From NCBI RefSeq assembly GCF_016827675.1, contig NZ_JAERJA010000001.1:372001-436000 (forward strand): a DNA stretch of 64,000 bases, given 5' to 3'. The number at the start of each line of letters is the position of its first letter. Position 1 is the stretch's first letter. Of this stretch, positions 55,457-63,805 are shown in pieces. The DNA comes from Nocardioides limicola (GTDB lineage: Bacteria > Actinomycetota > Actinomycetes > Propionibacteriales > Nocardioidaceae). The position numbers were made by a program, and so were the translations under genes. The notes below the pieces were generated by a model. It was not told the origin of the DNA. It was given only the letters and a program-made list of their open reading frames with translations, and made no database searches.

Positions 55457-55525
55457 GCATCACCGCAGGTCAGAGCCGGTTTTCGTCAGCAAAGCGACGC
55501 ATTCGACGTGGTGCGTCATCGGGAA
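55457..55525. repeat. Right attachment repeat (attR-like), 3' end of the trmA-like gene
   Basis: Carries the stop codon (55460-55462) and the last 21 codons of the methyltransferase gene on the minus strand. Partner of 35168-35236. Confidence 0.85.
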
Positions 55526-56638
55526 CAGATCGAAGGCACGCAGCGCGCGCAACCGGAAGCCGTGCCCGGCGAAGAGCGCCACGTCCCGGGCCAGGGCAGC
55601 CGGGTCGCAGGCCACGTACGCCACCGCCCGAGGCGCGATCGACGCCACCTGAGCCACCACCGGCGCCCGGGCGCCCTCGCGGGGCGGGTCGAGCACCACC
55701 ACGTCCGCGGGGGGACAGTCCAACCGGTCGAGCACCGCGCCCACCGGCCCGGAATGCACCTCCGCTCTGAGGTCGGCCAGATTCCGTACGGCATGAGCAC
55801 ACGCCCTCGCGGACCCTTCGATGGCCATCACCCGACCGCGCTCCCCCACCCGCGCGCCGAGGAAGCCAGCGAACAGGCCCACCCCGGCATACAGATCGAG
55901 CACGGTCTCTCCCGGCGTCGGCGCCAGCAACTCCAGGACGCTCTCCACCAGCACCCGGGGCGCTCCGGGATGGACCTGCCAGAAGCCGTCGGCGTCCCGA
56001 CTGAACCGGCGGGTGCTTCCGTTGACGGTGACCTGCTCGACGATCTCCGGGTGCCCCACCAGCTGATCCTCGCGGAGCGCATCCTCGGCAGCGATCAGAC
56101 AGTCCTGCACGGGCACCACGGCACGTGACCGGTGCCGACGCATCCCGATGCCTCCCTCCGCCGTGGTGGCGAACCGGACCCGGGTGCGCCAGCGAAGCCC
56201 GTCATCGGGGGCATCGGGCACCGCCTGCACCAGCAGACCGGTGAGCAGGGGATCTGTGGCCTCCAGGCCGCCCAGGCGCACCAACTGCTCCCGGACCACC
56301 TCGGCCTTCAAGGCGCGTTGGCGGGACAGGGTTACGTGCTGGAAGTCGCAGCCACCACAGCCACCGGGGCCGGCGACCTGACACGGCGCCGCGACCCGGT
56401 CGGGTGACGGAGTGAGGACCTGCACGGCATCGGCTCGCCAGAACCGGTCCCCCTCGGTGCCCTCGGTGACCTCGATCGCCACCGTCTCTCCCGGCAGCGC
56501 ATGCCGGACGAAGACGGCGCGCCCCTCCACCCGGGCCACACAGTGACCCCCATGCGCGATCGGGCCGACGTCGACGGTGAACCGGCGTCCCACCGCGGAG
56601 GCGCCCCGGGCCCGCCGCTGGCGTGGCTGACGCGTCAC
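55460..56638 (-). CDS. Class I SAM-dependent RNA uracil-C5 methyltransferase (TrmA/RlmD family)
   Basis: Makes 5-methyluridine in rRNA or tRNA. The 392-residue protein has an N-terminal TRAM domain (FTVDVGPIAHGGHCVARVEG; residues 18-75), Fe-S type cysteines CQVAGPGGCGGCDFQHV near 88, the SAM loop VLDLYAGVGLFAGF near 252, DVVVLDPPREGA near 312, and the catalytic Cys in YVACDPAALARD near 340. GTG 56638 overlaps the stop of the permease gene (GTGA). Its 3' end serves as the island's insertion site; the protein end is intact. Confidence 0.92.
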   Translation of the reverse strand: MTRQPRQRRARGASAVGRRFTVDVGPIAHGGHCVARVEGRAVFVRHALPGETVAIEVTEGTEGDRFWRADAVQVLTPSPDRVAAPCQVAGPGGCGGCDFQHVTLSRQRALKAEVVREQLVRLGGLEATDPLLTGLLVQAVPDAPDDGLRWRTRVRFATTAEGGIGMRRHRSRAVVPVQDCLIAAEDALREDQLVGHPEIVEQVTVNGSTRRFSRDADGFWQVHPGAPRVLVESVLELLAPTPGETVLDLYAGVGLFAGFLGARVGERGRVMAIEGSARACAHAVRNLADLRAEVHSGPVGAVLDRLDCPPADVVVLDPPREGARAPVVAQVASIAPRAVAYVACDPAALARDVALFAGHGFRLRALRAFDLFPMTHHVECVALLTKTGSDLR

Positions 56639-58683
56639 CAGTCGCCTCGCCTCTGGTCGTCCTCCTCGTCCATGCCCAGGCCACGACGCAGGTCGCCCGG
56701 CTGCGCGGCCGCCTCGGCACGTCGTACCCGTTCGGCGGCTGCTCGCGACGACTGCAACTGGTACGGCACTGACGTCACCATCACACCCGGGGTGAAGAGC
56801 AGTCGGCCCTTCAGCCGCAGCGCCGACTGGTTGTGCAGCAGTTGCTCCCACCAGTGGCCGACCACGTACTCGGGGATGTAGACCGCCACCACGCCGCGCG
56901 GGTTCGCCTCCCGGATCGCCACCGCGTAGTCGATGATCGGCCGGACCAGTTCCCGGTACGGGGAGTGCAGCACCTTGAGCGGGATGTCGAAGTCGCGGGC
57001 GTCCCACTCCGCCAGCAGCCGGTCCGTGGCCGCCGCGTCCACACCGACATAGACGGCCTCGAGGACGTTCGGCCGGGTCGCCTTCGCGTAGGCGAGGGCG
57101 CGCAGCGTCGGCTTGTGCAACTTCGACACCAAGACGATGGCGTGCACCCGGGTCGGCGGCACCTTGTCCATCGCCTCCGCCTCGAGCTCGGCGCTGATCT
57201 TGGCGTAGTGGTCATGGATCGCCCGCATGATGAAGAAGAAGGTGAGGATCGCCAGCACCGAGATCCAGGCACCGTCGAGGAACTTGGTGACCACGATCAC
57301 CACCAGCACCACCCCGGTCAACACCAGCCCGAAGGCGTTGATCATCCGGGACCGCTGCATCCGGGCCCGCTCCCGAGGCACCCGCGAGGTGGTCAGCGCC
57401 CGGGTCCAGTGCTTGACCATCCCCAATTGGCTCAGCGTGAACGACACGAAGACACCGACGATGTAGAGCTGGATCAGGTGCGGGGTCTTCGCGTCGAACC
57501 ACCAGATCAGGCCGATCGCCAGCACGCCGAGGAAGGCGATCCCGTTCGTGTACGCCAGGCGACTCCCCCTGGCACCCAGGGCGCGCGGGGCATACCCGTC
57601 GGCGGCGAGCACCGAGCCGAGCACCGGGAACCCGTTGAACGCCGTGTTCGCGGCCAGCACCAGCACCAGGGCGGTCACCGAGACGACCAGATAGAACAAC
57701 GGCGGCAGGTCGGAGAAGACGGCGTCGGCGATCTGCGCGATCACCGGCATCTGCAGGAAGTCCTGCGGCAAGGGGTCGCCGGTGGCCGTGCGCAGCCGAT
57801 GCAGGTCATCGGGATCGACGTACCGCAGCCCCATCTGCCGAGCCAGGATCACCACCGAGAGCATCATCGTGATCGCGATGGCGCCGAGCATCACCAGCGT
57901 GGTCGCCGCATTGCGGCCCTTGGGACGCCGGAACGCCTGCACCCCCGAGGAGATGGTCTCCACACCAGCGAGCGCCACACACCCGGACGAGAACGCCCTG
58001 GCCAGCAGGAAGATCAGCGCAGCCGTCGTCAACGGCTCCTCATAGCCCGGGGTGGGCACGATCTGATAGTCGGCGCTGGCCACGCTGGGCAGGTCACCGG
58101 TGAGCCAGCGGAGCAACCCGTAGCCACACATCGCCAGCACCGCGATGATGAACGCGTACGTCGGGATCGCATAGACGGTCCCCGACTCACGAACCCCGCG
58201 CATGTTGAGCGCCATCAACAGCACCACCATGGCGCTGGCGAAGAGCACTTCGTTGCCGGCGATGAACGGCAGCGCCGCCGCGGCGTACTGAGTCCCTGAC
58301 GATATCGAGACGGCCACCGTGAGCACGTAGTCGACGATCAGCGCGCTGGCCACCGTCGTCCCCGCGGTCGTGCCCAGGTTCACCTTGGCGACCTCGTAGT
58401 CACCGCCCCCACCGGGGTAGGCGATCACCTGCTGCCGGTACGACGCCAGCACCGCGATCATGATGATGGCGACCGCGATGCCCACCTTCCACGACCACAC
58501 ATAGGTCGACGCCCCGGCGATCGCCAGCATGATGAAGATCTCGTCAGGTGCGTAGGCCACCGACGAAAGCGCGTCGGAGGCGAAGACCGGCAACGCCACC
58601 CGCTTCGGCAATAGCCGCTCGCCGCGGGAGCTGCGCAGTCTGCGACCGAACAGAATCCGTTTGGAAACCTCACCGACACCCAC
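56635..58683 (-). CDS. APC-superfamily permease, KimA-like potassium importer
   Basis: A 682-residue protein: about twelve membrane helices in residues 28-480, then a soluble C-terminal domain of about 190 residues (VHAIVLVSKLHKPTLRALAY near 518). The first helix region ALPVFASDALSSVAYAPDEI (residues 30-49) is the signature of the KimA/KUP-related group, and AYPGGGGDYEVAK near 89 is typical too. KimA of Bacillus is a K+:H+ symporter controlled by c-di-AMP. Lying next to two TrkA proteins supports potassium uptake. GTG 58683 lies 7 nt after TAGCCT, a leaderless start. Confidence 0.85.
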   Translation of the reverse strand: MGVGEVSKRILFGRRLRSSRGERLLPKRVALPVFASDALSSVAYAPDEIFIMLAIAGASTYVWSWKVGIAVAIIMIAVLASYRQQVIAYPGGGGDYEVAKVNLGTTAGTTVASALIVDYVLTVAVSISSGTQYAAAALPFIAGNEVLFASAMVVLLMALNMRGVRESGTVYAIPTYAFIIAVLAMCGYGLLRWLTGDLPSVASADYQIVPTPGYEEPLTTAALIFLLARAFSSGCVALAGVETISSGVQAFRRPKGRNAATTLVMLGAIAITMMLSVVILARQMGLRYVDPDDLHRLRTATGDPLPQDFLQMPVIAQIADAVFSDLPPLFYLVVSVTALVLVLAANTAFNGFPVLGSVLAADGYAPRALGARGSRLAYTNGIAFLGVLAIGLIWWFDAKTPHLIQLYIVGVFVSFTLSQLGMVKHWTRALTTSRVPRERARMQRSRMINAFGLVLTGVVLVVIVVTKFLDGAWISVLAILTFFFIMRAIHDHYAKISAELEAEAMDKVPPTRVHAIVLVSKLHKPTLRALAYAKATRPNVLEAVYVGVDAAATDRLLAEWDARDFDIPLKVLHSPYRELVRPIIDYAVAIREANPRGVVAVYIPEYVVGHWWEQLLHNQSALRLKGRLLFTPGVMVTSVPYQLQSSRAAAERVRRAEAAAQPGDLRRGLGMDEEDDQRRGDW

Positions 58684-58690
58684 GGGTGGC

Positions 58691-58696
58691 AGGCTA
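58691..58696 (-). promoter_or_regulatory. -10 box, leaderless promoter of the KimA-like permease
   Basis: TAGCCT on the minus strand, 7 nt before the GTG start. Confidence 0.55.
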
Positions 58697-58705
58697 CATG
58701 TGCGG

Positions 58706-58711
58706 TAGCGT
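58706..58711 (+). promoter_or_regulatory. -10 box, leaderless promoter of the trkA pair
   Basis: TAGCGT, 7 nt before the GTG start at 58719. The two -10 boxes of this divergent region are only 9 nt apart, so the two promoters overlap and must interfere or be co-regulated. Confidence 0.55.
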
Positions 58712-58718
58712 CAACTCC

Positions 58719-59381
58719 GTGCATGTCGTGATCATGGGCTGCGGCCGCGTGGGGGCCACGCTGGCCCGAAGCCTCGAGGACCGCAACCACACCGTCGCCA
58801 TCATCGACGTCGAGTCAGACGCCTTCCGACGACTCGGACCGGCGTTCAACGGCGACAAGATCACCGGCTACGGCTTCGACAGGGAAGTGTTGCTGCGCGC
58901 CGGGATCGAGCGTGCGGACGCCTTCGCCGCCGTCTCCAGCGGTGACAACTCCAACATCATCGCCGCCCGCGTCGCCCGCGAGACCTTCGGCATCACCCAG
59001 GTCGTGGCGCGGATCTACGACCCCGGCCGGGCCGAGGTGTACCAGCGGCTCGGTGTCACCACGGTGGCCACCGTCAAATGGACCGCCGACCAGGTGCTCC
59101 GCCGCCTGCTGCCGGCCGGCGCAGAACCCGACTTCCGCGACCCCTCCGGCACCATCCGGCTCGACCAGGTGCCGGTGACCGATGCCTGGGTGGGTGTCCG
59201 AACGATCGAGTTCCAACGCCAGTCCCGCAGCCGGATCGCCTGGATCGACCGACTCGGCGAAGGCATGCTGCCGACCATCGACTCGGTCATCCAGGAGGGT
59301 GACCTGCTGCACCTGGTGATGCGCGAGGAGAACGCCGCGCACGCCTACCGAGTGTTCGACAACGGACCGGAGGACGACTGA
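58719..59381 (+). CDS. TrkA-family potassium regulatory protein (first)
   Basis: A 220-residue RCK_N plus RCK_C protein: HVVIMGCGRVGATLARSLED at the start (GxGxxG nucleotide loop), VAIIDVES ending strand two, and RCK_C from about 135. Equivalent to CeoB/CeoC of mycobacteria, which sit beside an APC permease in the same order. Probably gates the divergent permease. It overlaps the next gene by 1 nt. Confidence 0.9.
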   Translation: MHVVIMGCGRVGATLARSLEDRNHTVAIIDVESDAFRRLGPAFNGDKITGYGFDREVLLRAGIERADAFAAVSSGDNSNIIAARVARETFGITQVVARIYDPGRAEVYQRLGVTTVATVKWTADQVLRRLLPAGAEPDFRDPSGTIRLDQVPVTDAWVGVRTIEFQRQSRSRIAWIDRLGEGMLPTIDSVIQEGDLLHLVMREENAAHAYRVFDNGPEDD

Positions 59382-60058
59382 TGCGAGTCGCAATCGCCGG
59401 CGCCGGCGCGGTGGGTCGCTCCATCGCCGCCGAGCTCATCACCAACGGCCACGACGTGCTGCTGATCGACAAGAACGCCGGCTCGATCAGGCCCGAGAGA
59501 GTCCCCGAGGCGGAGTGGCTGCTCGCCGACTCCTGCGAGCTCTCCTCCCTCGAGGAGGCGCAACTGGAGAACTGTGACGTGGTGATCGCGGCCACCGGCG
59601 ACGACAAGGCCAACCTGGTCACCTCGCTGCTGGCCAAGACCGAGTTCGGCGTGCCCCGCACGGTCGGACGCGTCAACCACCCCTCCAACGAGTGGCTGTT
59701 CACCGAGGCCTGGGGGGTCGACGTCAACGTCTCCACGCCCCGGATCATGTCCGCGCTGGTCGAGGAAGCGGTGACGGTCGGCGACCTGGTGCGCCTGTTC
59801 ACGTTCCGCAAGGGCAACGCCAACCTGGTCGAGATCACCCTGCCCGACGACTCGCCGTACGTGGGCAAGCCCACCGGGCTGATCCCCTTCCCCGAGAACT
59901 CCACCCTGGTCACGGTGCTCCGTGACGGGCAGGTCTACACCCCCAACCCCGAGCAGGCGGTCGAAGCCGGCGACGAACTGCTCTTCGTCGCCTCGGCGGA
60001 CGTGGAGAAGGCACTGGAGCGACTGCTCGCTCCGGTGCAACACGCGGCCCCCGACTGA
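59381..60058 (+). CDS. TrkA-family potassium regulatory protein (second)
   Basis: A 225-residue paralog: RVAIAGAGAVGRSIAAELIT at the start, VLLIDKNAGS at strand two, and an RCK_C domain ending DELLFVASADVEKALERLL. With its neighbour it likely forms the heteromeric ring of a potassium system. Its ATG shares one base with the preceding stop (TGATG). Confidence 0.9.
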   Translation: MRVAIAGAGAVGRSIAAELITNGHDVLLIDKNAGSIRPERVPEAEWLLADSCELSSLEEAQLENCDVVIAATGDDKANLVTSLLAKTEFGVPRTVGRVNHPSNEWLFTEAWGVDVNVSTPRIMSALVEEAVTVGDLVRLFTFRKGNANLVEITLPDDSPYVGKPTGLIPFPENSTLVTVLRDGQVYTPNPEQAVEAGDELLFVASADVEKALERLLAPVQHAAPD

Positions 60059-60073
60059 CACCTTCTGCCGAGG

Positions 60074-60778
60074 TCAGTCCTGGGAAGGCTCCACGGGGGT
60101 CCGGTTCCGGGCCAGCAGCCACACCATGGCTGCCAGCGCGGCCAGTTGGACGGGCCATCCCATGGCGATCTTCAGAACGCCCAGCAACGCCACTGCCAGC
60201 TCCGGCTCCAGCGCCCCGGACTTGCCCGCCAACCAGACCGGGAGTTGAGCAGCGACCCGGATCACGCACGGCAGCGCCAGCAACCAGGTCAGGCGGGTGC
60301 AGACCTTCACGATCTGGCGGTCCTGGTGCCATGCCGTCGCGTCACCGGTGACGCTGCCGACCATGAAGCCGATCAACGGCCAGCCGATCAGACAGGTGAC
60401 GGCCAGCACCACCGCGTAGCCGCCGTTGTAGATGATGCCGGGAAGGAAGTACGCCAGCGCCTGATCGTTGACGTCGCCGCCACCGCGGGCCGACATGGTC
60501 ACGAAGAGCCAGCCGATTCCGATCCCGAACAACGCGTTCACACAGAACTGGATCGTGGAACGCTGGACCAGCCGCACCGCCAGCAGCGTCACCGCCGCCG
60601 CCAGGCTGACGGTCAGGGCCAGCCGCAGTTCTTTGGTGACCAGCCAGGTGAGGGTGAACAGGATCGTCGGCACGGCTGCCTCGACCATTCCCCGGCGACC
60701 GCCGAGGGCGCGGGACAACTGGCCGCGCAGGACCTCTTCGACGGTCTCCTCGGTCGGGGCAGCAGCCGGGGTGTTCAT
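60074..60778 (-). CDS. DUF3159 membrane protein
   Basis: A 234-residue membrane protein with about five to six helices (35-52, 56-70, 84-96, 120-145, 170-190, 210-228). VPTILFTLTWLVTKELRLAL near 36 is the DUF3159 mark. Of unknown function, conserved next to trkA in actinobacteria. It is the last gene of a dut-DUF3710-OB-fold-DUF3159 operon and overlaps the preceding gene by 4 nt. Confidence 0.88.
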   Translation of the reverse strand: MNTPAAAPTEETVEEVLRGQLSRALGGRRGMVEAAVPTILFTLTWLVTKELRLALTVSLAAAVTLLAVRLVQRSTIQFCVNALFGIGIGWLFVTMSARGGGDVNDQALAYFLPGIIYNGGYAVVLAVTCLIGWPLIGFMVGSVTGDATAWHQDRQIVKVCTRLTWLLALPCVIRVAAQLPVWLAGKSGALEPELAVALLGVLKIAMGWPVQLAALAAMVWLLARNRTPVEPSQD

Positions 60779-61158
60779 CGCGCCTCGGGAAGTAGTTCGT
60801 AGCGGGGGTTGTACATCAACCGGACCCCGTCATGCAGCCCGATCCTGCCGGTGACCCGCAGTGAACGGCCAGGTGCGACACCCGCGATCCGCCGGCGCCC
60901 CAACCAGACCACGGTCAGCGCGTCGGTGCCGTCGTAGAGCTCCGCCTCCAGCGCCGGAACGCCTCCGCGGGGGCGCAGCGTCACGGTACGCAGCTCGCCC
61001 CAGAGGGTGACCCGCTCGCGGTTGCCCGCGTCGGCGATCGACGCGACGCCCGACGGCGCCGAATCGCGCTGCAGGTCGCGCGCGTCCTGATCCGCGGTGT
61101 CAGCCCAACGTCCCAGGGCCTGACGCAAACGACCCGCTGTCCGGGGTTGCTGAGGCAT
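60775..61158 (-). CDS. OB-fold nucleic-acid-binding-type protein
   Basis: A 127-residue protein; residues 40-127 form an OB fold as in the tRNA-anticodon/DNA-binding group: RVTLWGELRTVTLRPRGG, DALTVVWLGRRRIAGVAPGR, and GRIGLHDGVRLMYNPRYELL. Conserved in the same place in actinobacteria, with unknown partner. ATG 61158 is chosen, as an upstream ATG lacks a ribosome site. Confidence 0.85.
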   Translation of the reverse strand: MPQQPRTAGRLRQALGRWADTADQDARDLQRDSAPSGVASIADAGNRERVTLWGELRTVTLRPRGGVPALEAELYDGTDALTVVWLGRRRIAGVAPGRSLRVTGRIGLHDGVRLMYNPRYELLPEAR

Positions 61159-61168
61159 ACCACTCAGC

Positions 61169-61840
61169 CTAGTTCGCCCCGGCACTCGGCGCGGCATCGT
61201 TGCCCGCGCCGACAGCCGGGTCGATGCGCCGAGCCGTCGCCGGCACCTTCAACGGCAGCGAGGTGCCCACCGGCATCGCGCTCTCGCCGCGGCGTACCAC
61301 CACGTCGCGCAGCACGCTCTCCCAGGGACCGGCAGCCTCGACGTCGATGGCCGGGCGGCCGAGCAGGGTGGCCCGGAGCAGCCAGCGGGGGCCCTCCACC
61401 GCGACGATCCTCGACGGCTGGACGGCGGTGCTGCCATCGGGTCGTTTCACCGTCATCTGGCAGTGCAGTTCAGTGCCGAAGGAGCCGTCCTTCTCGGTGG
61501 CCGTGCCCCCGCGACGCGCCATGTCAGCGGCGATCTGAGGACGCACCTCGTCCCAGATGCCCTCGTTCCGGGGGGCGGCGAACGCCTTCACCTCGATGGC
61601 GCCGTCGGCGTCCGCGATGACCACTGCCTGCACGGTCTGGGAGGCCTCGTCCACCTGGAGGCGTACGTCGCGTCCGGGGCCGGGCACGATCAGCAGTGAC
61701 CCGAGATCCACCCGGGTGACCCCGTCCCGGTCGACATCGACGTCGGCGATGTCGTGGGGTCCGCTGCCGGGCTCCGGCGGAACGACCACCTCGGGCTCGG
61801 TGGCGGTGGTGTCCACCACTGGCTTCCGCTTGAATCTCAC
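61169..61840 (-). CDS. DUF3710 protein
   Basis: A 223-residue soluble protein: [20 protein letters not shown] near 37, [20 protein letters not shown] near 58, [19 protein letters not shown] near 93, and [12 protein letters not shown] near 152. Family of unknown function next to dut throughout actinobacteria. Its ATG overlaps the dut stop (ATGA). Confidence 0.9.
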   Translation of the reverse strand: MRFKRKPVVDTTATEPEVVVPPEPGSGPHDIADVDVDRDGVTRVDLGSLLIVPGPGRDVRLQVDEASQTVQAVVIADADGAIEVKAFAAPRNEGIWDEVRPQIAADMARRGGTATEKDGSFGTELHCQMTVKRPDGSTAVQPSRIVAVEGPRWLLRATLLGRPAIDVEAAGPWESVLRDVVVRRGESAMPVGTSLPLKVPATARRIDPAVGAGNDAAPSAGAN

Positions 61841-62340
61841 ATGCTGCTCCTGCGCTCAAGGGACGGCTGGCTGTCGGGGTTCCGCGAGGGCGAGCCACCG
61901 ACTCCGGTGGATCCGTAGCCGCCCTCGCCCCGCACCGACTCCGCCAGCGTCTCCACTTCCACGAAATGTGCGGTGGTGTACCGCTGCACCACCAACTGTG
62001 CCACTCGGTCCCCACGCCGCAGTTCGACGGTCTCGCGGGGGTCGTGGTTGACCAGCAGCACCTTGATCTCGCCGCGGTAGCCGGAGTCGATGGTTCCGGG
62101 CGTGTTCACGATCGAGATGCCGTGTCGGGCGGCGAGTCCGGAGCGCGGGTGCACCAGCGCCACATAGCCCTCCGGCAGGGCCAGCGCCACTCCGGTCGGC
62201 ACCAGGGCGCGCTCGCCGGGCTCCAGTCGCACGTCGACGGCGGTCATCAGGTCCGCACCTGCGTCGCCGGGATGTGCGTAGCGGGGCAACGGCAGGTCCG
62301 GATCCAGTCGGACGATCGCGACGTCGAGTTGCTCGGGCAC
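61837..62340 (-). CDS. dut: Deoxyuridine triphosphatase
   Basis: Hydrolyses dUTP to dUMP, keeping uracil out of DNA. The 167-residue trimeric type has all five motifs: [11 protein letters not shown] (near 23), [11 protein letters not shown] (near 65), [17 protein letters not shown] (near 81), [10 protein letters not shown] (near 109), and the C-terminal [10 protein letters not shown] (near 138) that closes over the substrate. GTG 62340 is preferred; a GTG at 62376 would add 12 residues. Confidence 0.95.
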   Translation of the reverse strand: MPEQLDVAIVRLDPDLPLPRYAHPGDAGADLMTAVDVRLEPGERALVPTGVALALPEGYVALVHPRSGLAARHGISIVNTPGTIDSGYRGEIKVLLVNHDPRETVELRRGDRVAQLVVQRYTTAHFVEVETLAESVRGEGGYGSTGVGGSPSRNPDSQPSLERRSSM

Positions 62341-62429
62341 GGCGGTGACCCTACCCGCTGCCAGCTGGCTGGACACGGTCGCCCGACCCTCCTGCGGCGC
62401 CGCATGGACGGAGGTGACAGGCTTGGCGC

Positions 62430-62921
62430 ATGTACGTGGAACGCTTGGGGGTGCCGCTGCGCTGGTGGGTGCAGGGCACGATGCTGCTCGCCTGCTTCTG
62501 GTTGGCCTTCATCGTGACGCCGATGCCCGAGGCGGTCTCGTGGGCGCTGACCGGCGTCATCGGCTGCCTGATCGCCGGCGGCTACCTGTGGTACGGCGCC
62601 GCCACCATCCGGGTCGACGGCAGCGTCTTCACGGCCGGCCGGGCACACATCGACCGCAGCCACATCGGTGAGGTGCTGCCGCTGGACACCGAGGCGGCCC
62701 ACCGGCTCGCGGGCCGGGATGCCGACGCTCGGGCGCACCTGCTGCTGAGGCCCTACTGCCGTCGCGCGGTCAGGGTCGAGATCACCGACCCCCGTGACCC
62801 GACCCCGTACTGGCTGATCAGCACCCGGCATCCCCGGAAGTTGGCCGCCGCCCTGGGGTGGACGGCCGATTCCGCCCCCGCCGTGGAGGCCGACGCGGGA
62901 GCCGACGACCCAGTAGGGTGA
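62430..62921 (+). CDS. DUF3093 membrane protein
   Basis: A 163-residue protein with two adjacent helices (about 14-30 and 38-56) and a C-terminal domain with [16 protein letters not shown] near 130, the DUF3093 mark. The N-terminal [12 protein letters not shown] is also typical. Function unknown; found beside dut in actinobacteria and divergent from it here. Confidence 0.88.
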   Translation: MYVERLGVPLRWWVQGTMLLACFWLAFIVTPMPEAVSWALTGVIGCLIAGGYLWYGAATIRVDGSVFTAGRAHIDRSHIGEVLPLDTEAAHRLAGRDADARAHLLLRPYCRRAVRVEITDPRDPTPYWLISTRHPRKLAAALGWTADSAPAVEADAGADDPVG

Positions 62922-62949
62922 GGAACCCACTGGATCGAGCAGGAGTGAC

Positions 62950-63330
62950 ATGGGACGCAAGGGTTCGAAGAAGGCCGCAGCCAAACAGCCGGGAAGCAAG
63001 GCCTGGGCGCCGATGGCGATGGCAGCCACCTTCGTAGGGACGTTCGTGGCCCAGAAGGCGCTCGACACACTGTGGCGCGCCGCCAGCGGGAAGAAGCCGC
63101 CCACGGACCCTGCGAACCCCGCTGCGGTGCGCACCGGCGAGGCCCTGCTGTGGTCGGCGCTCAGTGGTGTCGTGGTGGCCGAGGCCAAGATGCTGGCCAC
63201 CCGCAAGGCGGCCCAGTACTACGCGGAGTCGACGGGGCACCTGCCGCCGCCGATGGCCAAGGCGGCCGCCAAGGCGGCCAAGGCCGGGAAGGCCGAGGCG
63301 ACGCCGGCGGGGGCGGACGCCCCCGCCTGA
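62950..63330 (+). CDS. DUF4235 small membrane-associated protein
   Basis: A 126-residue protein: basic start, ATFVGTFVAQKALDTLWRAA near 26, ALLWSALSGVVVAEAKMLA near 66, and a low-complexity Ala/Lys tail (KAAAKAAKAGKAEA). The DUF4235 pattern of two short helices linked by a GKKPPTDP loop is clear. Function unknown. It starts 28 nt after DUF3093, same strand. Confidence 0.85.
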   Translation: MGRKGSKKAAAKQPGSKAWAPMAMAATFVGTFVAQKALDTLWRAASGKKPPTDPANPAAVRTGEALLWSALSGVVVAEAKMLATRKAAQYYAESTGHLPPPMAKAAAKAAKAGKAEATPAGADAPA

Positions 63331-63339
63331 GCGGTCACC

Positions 63340-63630
63340 TCACTCGCAGTCGCGGCAGATCATCTTGTCGGGGTCGGCGAGCTGGCTGCGGTGGTGCACC
63401 AGGAAGCAGCTCATGCAGGTGAACTCGTCGGACTGCTTCGGCTTCACCTCGACGGCGAGCTCTTCGTGCGACAGGTCCGCGCCGGGCAGCTCGAAGGACT
63501 CCGCCGCTTCGGTCTCGTCCTCGTCGACCTTGCCGGAGTTCTTGTCGTGACGACGAGCCTTGAGCTCCTCGATGCTCTCTTCGCTCTGTTCGTCGTCGGT
63601 CTTGCGTGGGGCGTCGTAGTCAGTCGCCAT
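63340..63630 (-). CDS. DUF4193 zinc-ribbon protein
   Basis: A 96-residue acidic protein: ATDYDAPRKTDDEQSEESIE at the start, ending in a zinc ribbon FTCMSCFLVHHRSQLA ... MICRDC. DUF4193 is conserved near dut in actinobacteria and of unknown function; acidic zinc-ribbon proteins of this type may bind RNA polymerase or ribosomes, which is untested. Convergent with DUF4235. Confidence 0.9.
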   Translation of the reverse strand: MATDYDAPRKTDDEQSEESIEELKARRHDKNSGKVDEDETEAAESFELPGADLSHEELAVEVKPKQSDEFTCMSCFLVHHRSQLADPDKMICRDCE

Positions 63631-63805
63631 GGCCCTTCACTCCTCGTCGCGAGGCTCAATAGATGCGGCGGCACTCGGTGTGCGCCGTGCAGCGTCGTCG
63701 GCGCCAGATTGTGCACCATCGACCCACTGCTTCGCACGTCGGTACCCACCGTGTCGCTCGAACACTTGTCTCAGCCCAGATATTCCGGGCGGCTCCGCAG
63801 GTCCC

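Larger units (their letters stand above)
35168..55525. mobile_element. Genomic island of about 20.3 kb inserted in the 3' end of the trmA-like gene
   Basis: Bounded by an imperfect 69-bp direct repeat (35168-35236 and 55457-55525). The right copy is the genuine last codons of the trmA-like gene; the left copy is a stump that still codes for FPMTHHVECVALL, four further residues differing in part, and GSDLR-stop in the matching orientation. A tyrosine integrase and an excisionase lie at the right end, as is usual for such islands. Integration into a conserved gene end, with the end restored by the element, is standard for tyrosine integrases; tRNA genes are the more common target. Cargo is restriction and other defence-like genes. 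Both recombination genes are frameshifted. Confidence 0.85.
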
